The notes beneath the pieces are model-generated. The model was not told the DNA's origin and did no database searches. It saw nothing but the letters and a program-made list of their open reading frames with translations. 64,000 bases of DNA from Citrus sinensis. Its lineage: Eukaryota; Streptophyta; Magnoliopsida; Sapindales; Rutaceae. Of this stretch, positions 60,517 through 64,000 are shown piece by piece. The stretch covers positions 2,232,001 to 2,296,000 of the forward strand of contig NC_068563.1 in assembly GCF_022201045.2 (NCBI RefSeq), read 5' to 3'. The position numbers and the translations under genes are program-made. Each line of letters begins with the position of its first letter. The first letter of the stretch is position 1.

Positions 60517-63472
60517 TAAGGAAGTTTCGGGGATACCCAATTAAGTTATGTTTATTTCTTTTTTTTTTCTTTTTTTGAAAGCTAGGTAAATTTATTTTAG
60601 AATTAAAAAAAAAACCTTTCTATTTGTTTTTTTTTTTTTCTCTTTATCGTGCACATGGCTTTGCAATTGTTGGTCATAGTCCACGCCAAGCAAGTGTTGA
60701 ACACGACGGGGGCGGGAAAATTCCAAGTGAGAAATTTAACAGCGTATGAAGTAGTTCACGTCGCATTAAAAAGATTTTCCTAGAAAGTAACATCTTTTTC
60801 CAGGAAAATTTTGACCAGAGCGATGGAGTCTTCGGTCTTCTACGATCAAAATTTTACTTCATGTGGACCAATTAATTGGGGTTTTTTTTTTTTTAAGTCT
60901 TGGTCACGCGATTGGAACGTTATAACATTTATGACTACGACTAGATTTCCCATCGGATTGTCGTTTTCAACTTATGATTTATAAACGATTTATTCCCCGG
61001 CCAAATTGATAGAATATACGATTGAAGAAGCTTTACTTATAAGGTTGTGTAAGTATTAAGTTGAAGACATTGTGTTCATGGCTGTGATTACGGCATTTTT
61101 AGGGTATTATACTCTACAATTTGAACATTATATATAATCGAGTTTTATAAATTTTTATTGACTTTGTAAACTATATGTTTACGACCCCGATTGGGTACTA
61201 TATAGACCGTGTTTTTACATTATTTAATTATGGAACTTATTTTATTGGATAAGGATGAGCTGAATTCTGCTTAGTATTTGTTAGGTAAAGAGAGATTAAA
61301 AAAAAAAAAAAGTAAAAATTTGAAATAATTTTAAAATAAATAACTAAAATTTTGAATTAAGTTTACTCTAATTACTAATTCACTGCTCAACAAAAACTTT
61401 AACTTAATATTAAATCTTAATCTTGTTTTATTTGGTACAAGCTAAATTTATATGGGTTAATTTGGGATTATCTCTCATGAAATGATAACTTTTAAAATAT
61501 CCCAAAACTGTTATAAACCTCAACTTACCCCCTATATTTGTAAAGAAAATTAAAAAAAAAAAATTATCTGCCCACCTCTATTTTTCACTTACTTTTTGAA
61601 TAAAAATAAGAGTAAGTTGAAATTTATAATAATTTTGAGATACTTTAAAGAATGTCGAAAAAAAATCCTAAATTTATCCATTTTATAATATAAAAGTCAA
61701 ATATATCTTAAAAAATTATTAATTGTGTTTATCACAAAGATGATGGTATTAGATTTGTGGATAGAATGAAGCTTATCTTTTAACAAGGGGACAAGCATGC
61801 TTGCTATAAATTGACCATCTAATTCCGGTTTTTATGTGTTTTAGATTTTATATTTAAAATGTTATATAATTGTGTAAACCAAATCATATTTCTAATATGA
61901 ACAAGATTTTTGAGATTTTTAACCTTTTTTTTTTTGGTTTAATCGATTAAAACCAATTAACAATACTTTAAATTCTTCACAAAAATTATTAAGCAGACAA
62001 GAGGTGTTATATTTATGAAGTTTGCTTCTAAATAGTTTTTAATCAAAACATATGTTAAACTTGTTTTAACAAACTAAAATAACCCGTCATACTTTTTTCT
62101 ACTTACTTTTAGTCAGTTCTTTGGCAAATTGCCAAATGTAAAGTGTAATTTCAAAATCTTACTTCTTGTACATCGAATCATTAATTGTAGCAATAATTGT
62201 AACGAGATTGCCAAATGTAAAGTGTAATTTCAAAATCTTATCTCTCGTACATCCGAGTCATTAATTGTAGCAATAATTGTAATGAGCCCTCAATTATAAA
62301 TAGAGACATCTCAAGTAAACAGATTTGGTAACCATCATGCTACTAACAAATAAAAATAGTAGTGATTCAAGATTTGTATCACACCTGCTATTGCACCTAT
62401 CATTAAATTAAACATTGTTTGGCCTTATCATTCAATATTTTATATTCTTTATCTTGTAATAATAGTCGATGATTGACATATTGCATACCACGGCAATTAA
62501 AATACAAATTAGAAATTGAAATTATGTAAATATAATATCAATCTCCAAGAACAAAACCCCAATACAAATTAAATCACACTACACACATTCAAAAATAGAG
62601 AGACACTCAATACAACGTTCAATAACTAGGTTGAATATCATGGTTTTAGTATATAAATTGACACCCAATTGTTAATATAATTTTAGATAGGAAGTAACAT
62701 ATGACGCACTCCTCACAAAAAAAGTCACTAGTCCCGTTATTAGTGACAAATTTATTACTAATAAAAATAAATAAATAAATAAATAAAAACAAGAATTATG
62801 ATGTGTGCGACACGACATATACTCGATGGATGTAGACCCTATTAATTAATACAAATAATACCACTGCTTTTAGGAATAATTATATTCTCCTCCTCTCTTT
62901 TTTCTTTTTTTCTTTTAGAAAAAGGCAAGAAGCGAATAGCGATAGATTTTTTCTTTCTTTCTTTTTTTTTTTTTTAGCTACACCCAACCATTAAATGTCA
63001 AATAAATAAATAAATAAATAAATAGCTAAAAACTTAGGTCAGTCAAGTCTTTAAAAACTTTAAATTGAAGCTTTTCGTTAAAAAAAAAAAAAAACAAATT
63101 ACAAAAACACAAAACAGAGAAAGCAAAAGCGAGAAAAGAAAAATCAAAAAAGAAAGAGAAGACTCAACATCAAACGCGTAGGGGCATATATAATTATATA
63201 ATTATATAATTATATATCATATATTCATATACATAATAAACACTTAGCAACATATACATATTGGCAAAGCAATCAGAGTCTTCTCCTTCTTCGTCTTTCC
63301 CTTCACGCGGCATCTCTTTTTCACAACAACCCTTTTCCTCTCTTTCATCATATCATTCATCCCAAAAACACAAAAAACAAAATTTGATTTCTTTTTTTCT
63401 TTTTTTTTGGGGGGGGGGGGGTGATTTATTACTCATAAGCGGAGACGGGGACGCTGCACAAACAGAGTTACT
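60517..63472. other. AT-rich intergenic DNA and PP2C promoter
   Basis: Mostly AT-rich with homopolymers. A tandem repeat lies at 62129-62286, AAAT arrays at 62764-62787 and 63001-63023, and an AT palindrome at 63187-63217. From about 63250 it is the PP2C leader, which includes a T-run followed by about 13 G (63409-63421). No other gene recognised. Confidence 0.5.
62129..62286 (+). repeat. 79-bp tandem duplication
   Basis: Units 62129-62207 and 62208-62286 both begin TTGCCAAATGTAAAGTG and end with AGCAATAATTGTAAYGAG, differing at a few bases. A TATAAATAGAG box follows at about 62297, so this may be a promoter relic. Confidence 0.88.
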
Positions 63473-63725
63473 ATGATGATGTTGCGTTCGTGTTACAGGT
63501 GCCTGGGCCGGCGTGGCGGCGGCGATGGGCTGATGTGGCACTCCGACTTGAAGCCACATGCGTCCGGTGATTACTCGATCGCCGTGGTTCAAGCTAATTC
63601 TTGTCTCGAAGATCAAAGTCAAGTTTTCACGTCGCCTTCTGCTACTTATGTTGGTGTTTATGATGGTCATGGCGGCCCCGAGGCTTCCAGATTTGTTAAC
63701 AAGCATCTCTTTCCTTATCTGCATA
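63473..63725 (+). CDS. Clade-D protein phosphatase 2C, first exon (partial)
   Basis: The exon encodes 84 residues from [14 protein letters not shown] to [11 protein letters not shown] and ends in phase 1 at a GTGAGT donor (63726). Key motifs are [21 protein letters not shown] and [13 protein letters not shown]; the Asp and Gly of DGHGG bind the catalytic metal pair. It closely matches Arabidopsis At4g33920, a clade-D PP2C (from memory). Clade-D members counteract SAUR-activated plasma-membrane H+-ATPase and so restrain cell expansion. The rest of the gene lies beyond the window. An apparent acceptor at 63967-63976 near the end gives residues unlike the family, so I do not accept it as exon 2. 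Confidence 0.92.
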
Positions 63726-64000
63726 GTGAGTTTTGTTTTGTTTTATTTTTTGGTTTTGATTGGAGCTTTGTATGATGCATTTTCATGTTTTTTGTGTAAT
63801 GTTCATGCAATCATGGGTTGGTTTCAAAATTTGATCTTCTTTTTTAAAATTGTTTTCTTTTTTAATTTTTGATGGGGTCATTAAAGCTATTGAAAAATTT
63901 TGCTTTTCAGTAAATAGAATGTGATTTTTATTTTAATTGGTTAAATTTTGTGGAAATAGAATGAATTTGAATGCAGAGGAAGAGAGGAAGTTGGAATTTG

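Noticed and set aside
62129-62400. Possible LTR with a TATA box
   Set aside because: There is a tandem repeat followed by TATAAATAG, but no TG..CA ends, no partner LTR and no internal retroelement sequence were found.
63967-64000. PP2C exon 2 at the window end
   Set aside because: The acceptor gives residues EERKLEF, unlike the conserved KFAREHGG-type sequence expected after the first exon.

Overview
The window is plant nuclear DNA. Genes are split by short introns with GT..AG borders (plus three GC..AG), intergenic DNA is AT-rich, and MITEs are frequent. Every recognisable protein belongs to a conserved plant family. Protein similarity and composition fit a woody rosid; Citrus or another Sapindales member is my best guess, which I cannot verify here. 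I recognised no tRNA, rRNA or CRISPR array.

Layout. 1-6.4 kb: a decayed partial copy of an ERV1 sulfhydryl oxidase gene, an orphan first exon of ribosomal protein S29, an intact ZnF-UBP protein gene and an intact ERV1 gene. 6.4-12.6 kb: a BCCIP-like gene head-to-head with ERV1, a hAT-like MITE, and a third, promoter-containing fragment of ERV1. 13-15.1 kb: a polyamine (PUT/LAT) transporter. 15.8-19.1 kb: a tandem pair of carboxylesterases, one intact and one dead. 20.7-21.8 kb: an ADA1-like SAGA subunit. 23.3-26.4 kb: an Mpv17/PMP22 protein. 26.4-30.2 kb: AT-rich DNA with a clean Mutator-type MITE. 30.2-32.6 kb: a small secreted LRR protein. 33.5-36.5 kb: a SERF-family zinc-finger-like protein whose large intron and leader are invaded by several elements. 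39.5-43.3 kb: an ELKS/CAST-annotated protein with a recently amplified internal repeat. 44.2-47.7 kb: a prolyl 4-hydroxylase. 47.9-52.5 kb: gene-poor DNA with an 840-bp tandem duplication and a hAT-type element. 52.6-53.3 kb: an LEA_3 protein. 53.5-54.7 kb: a Ty1/copia fossil. 55.8-57.9 kb: a RING-H2 ubiquitin ligase. 58-63.4 kb: AT-rich DNA. 63.5 kb to the end: the first exon of a clade-D PP2C.

The genes are ordinary housekeeping and stress genes, not a cluster with a shared pathway. Several (RPS29, Mpv17, prolyl 4-hydroxylase, PP2C) recall, from memory, neighbours around At4g33865-At4g33920 of Arabidopsis, so the window looks like a conserved syntenic block expanded by local duplication and transposon insertion. 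The strongest structural story is at the left: a tandem duplication whose breakpoints appear to lie in RPS29 intron 1 and ERV1 intron 1. It would explain both the orphan S29 exon and the truncated ERV1 copy, and it predicts what lies just outside the window. I see no convincing sign of a wholly new biological system. All gene models were joined by eye; exon borders close in frame, but no transcript evidence was available.
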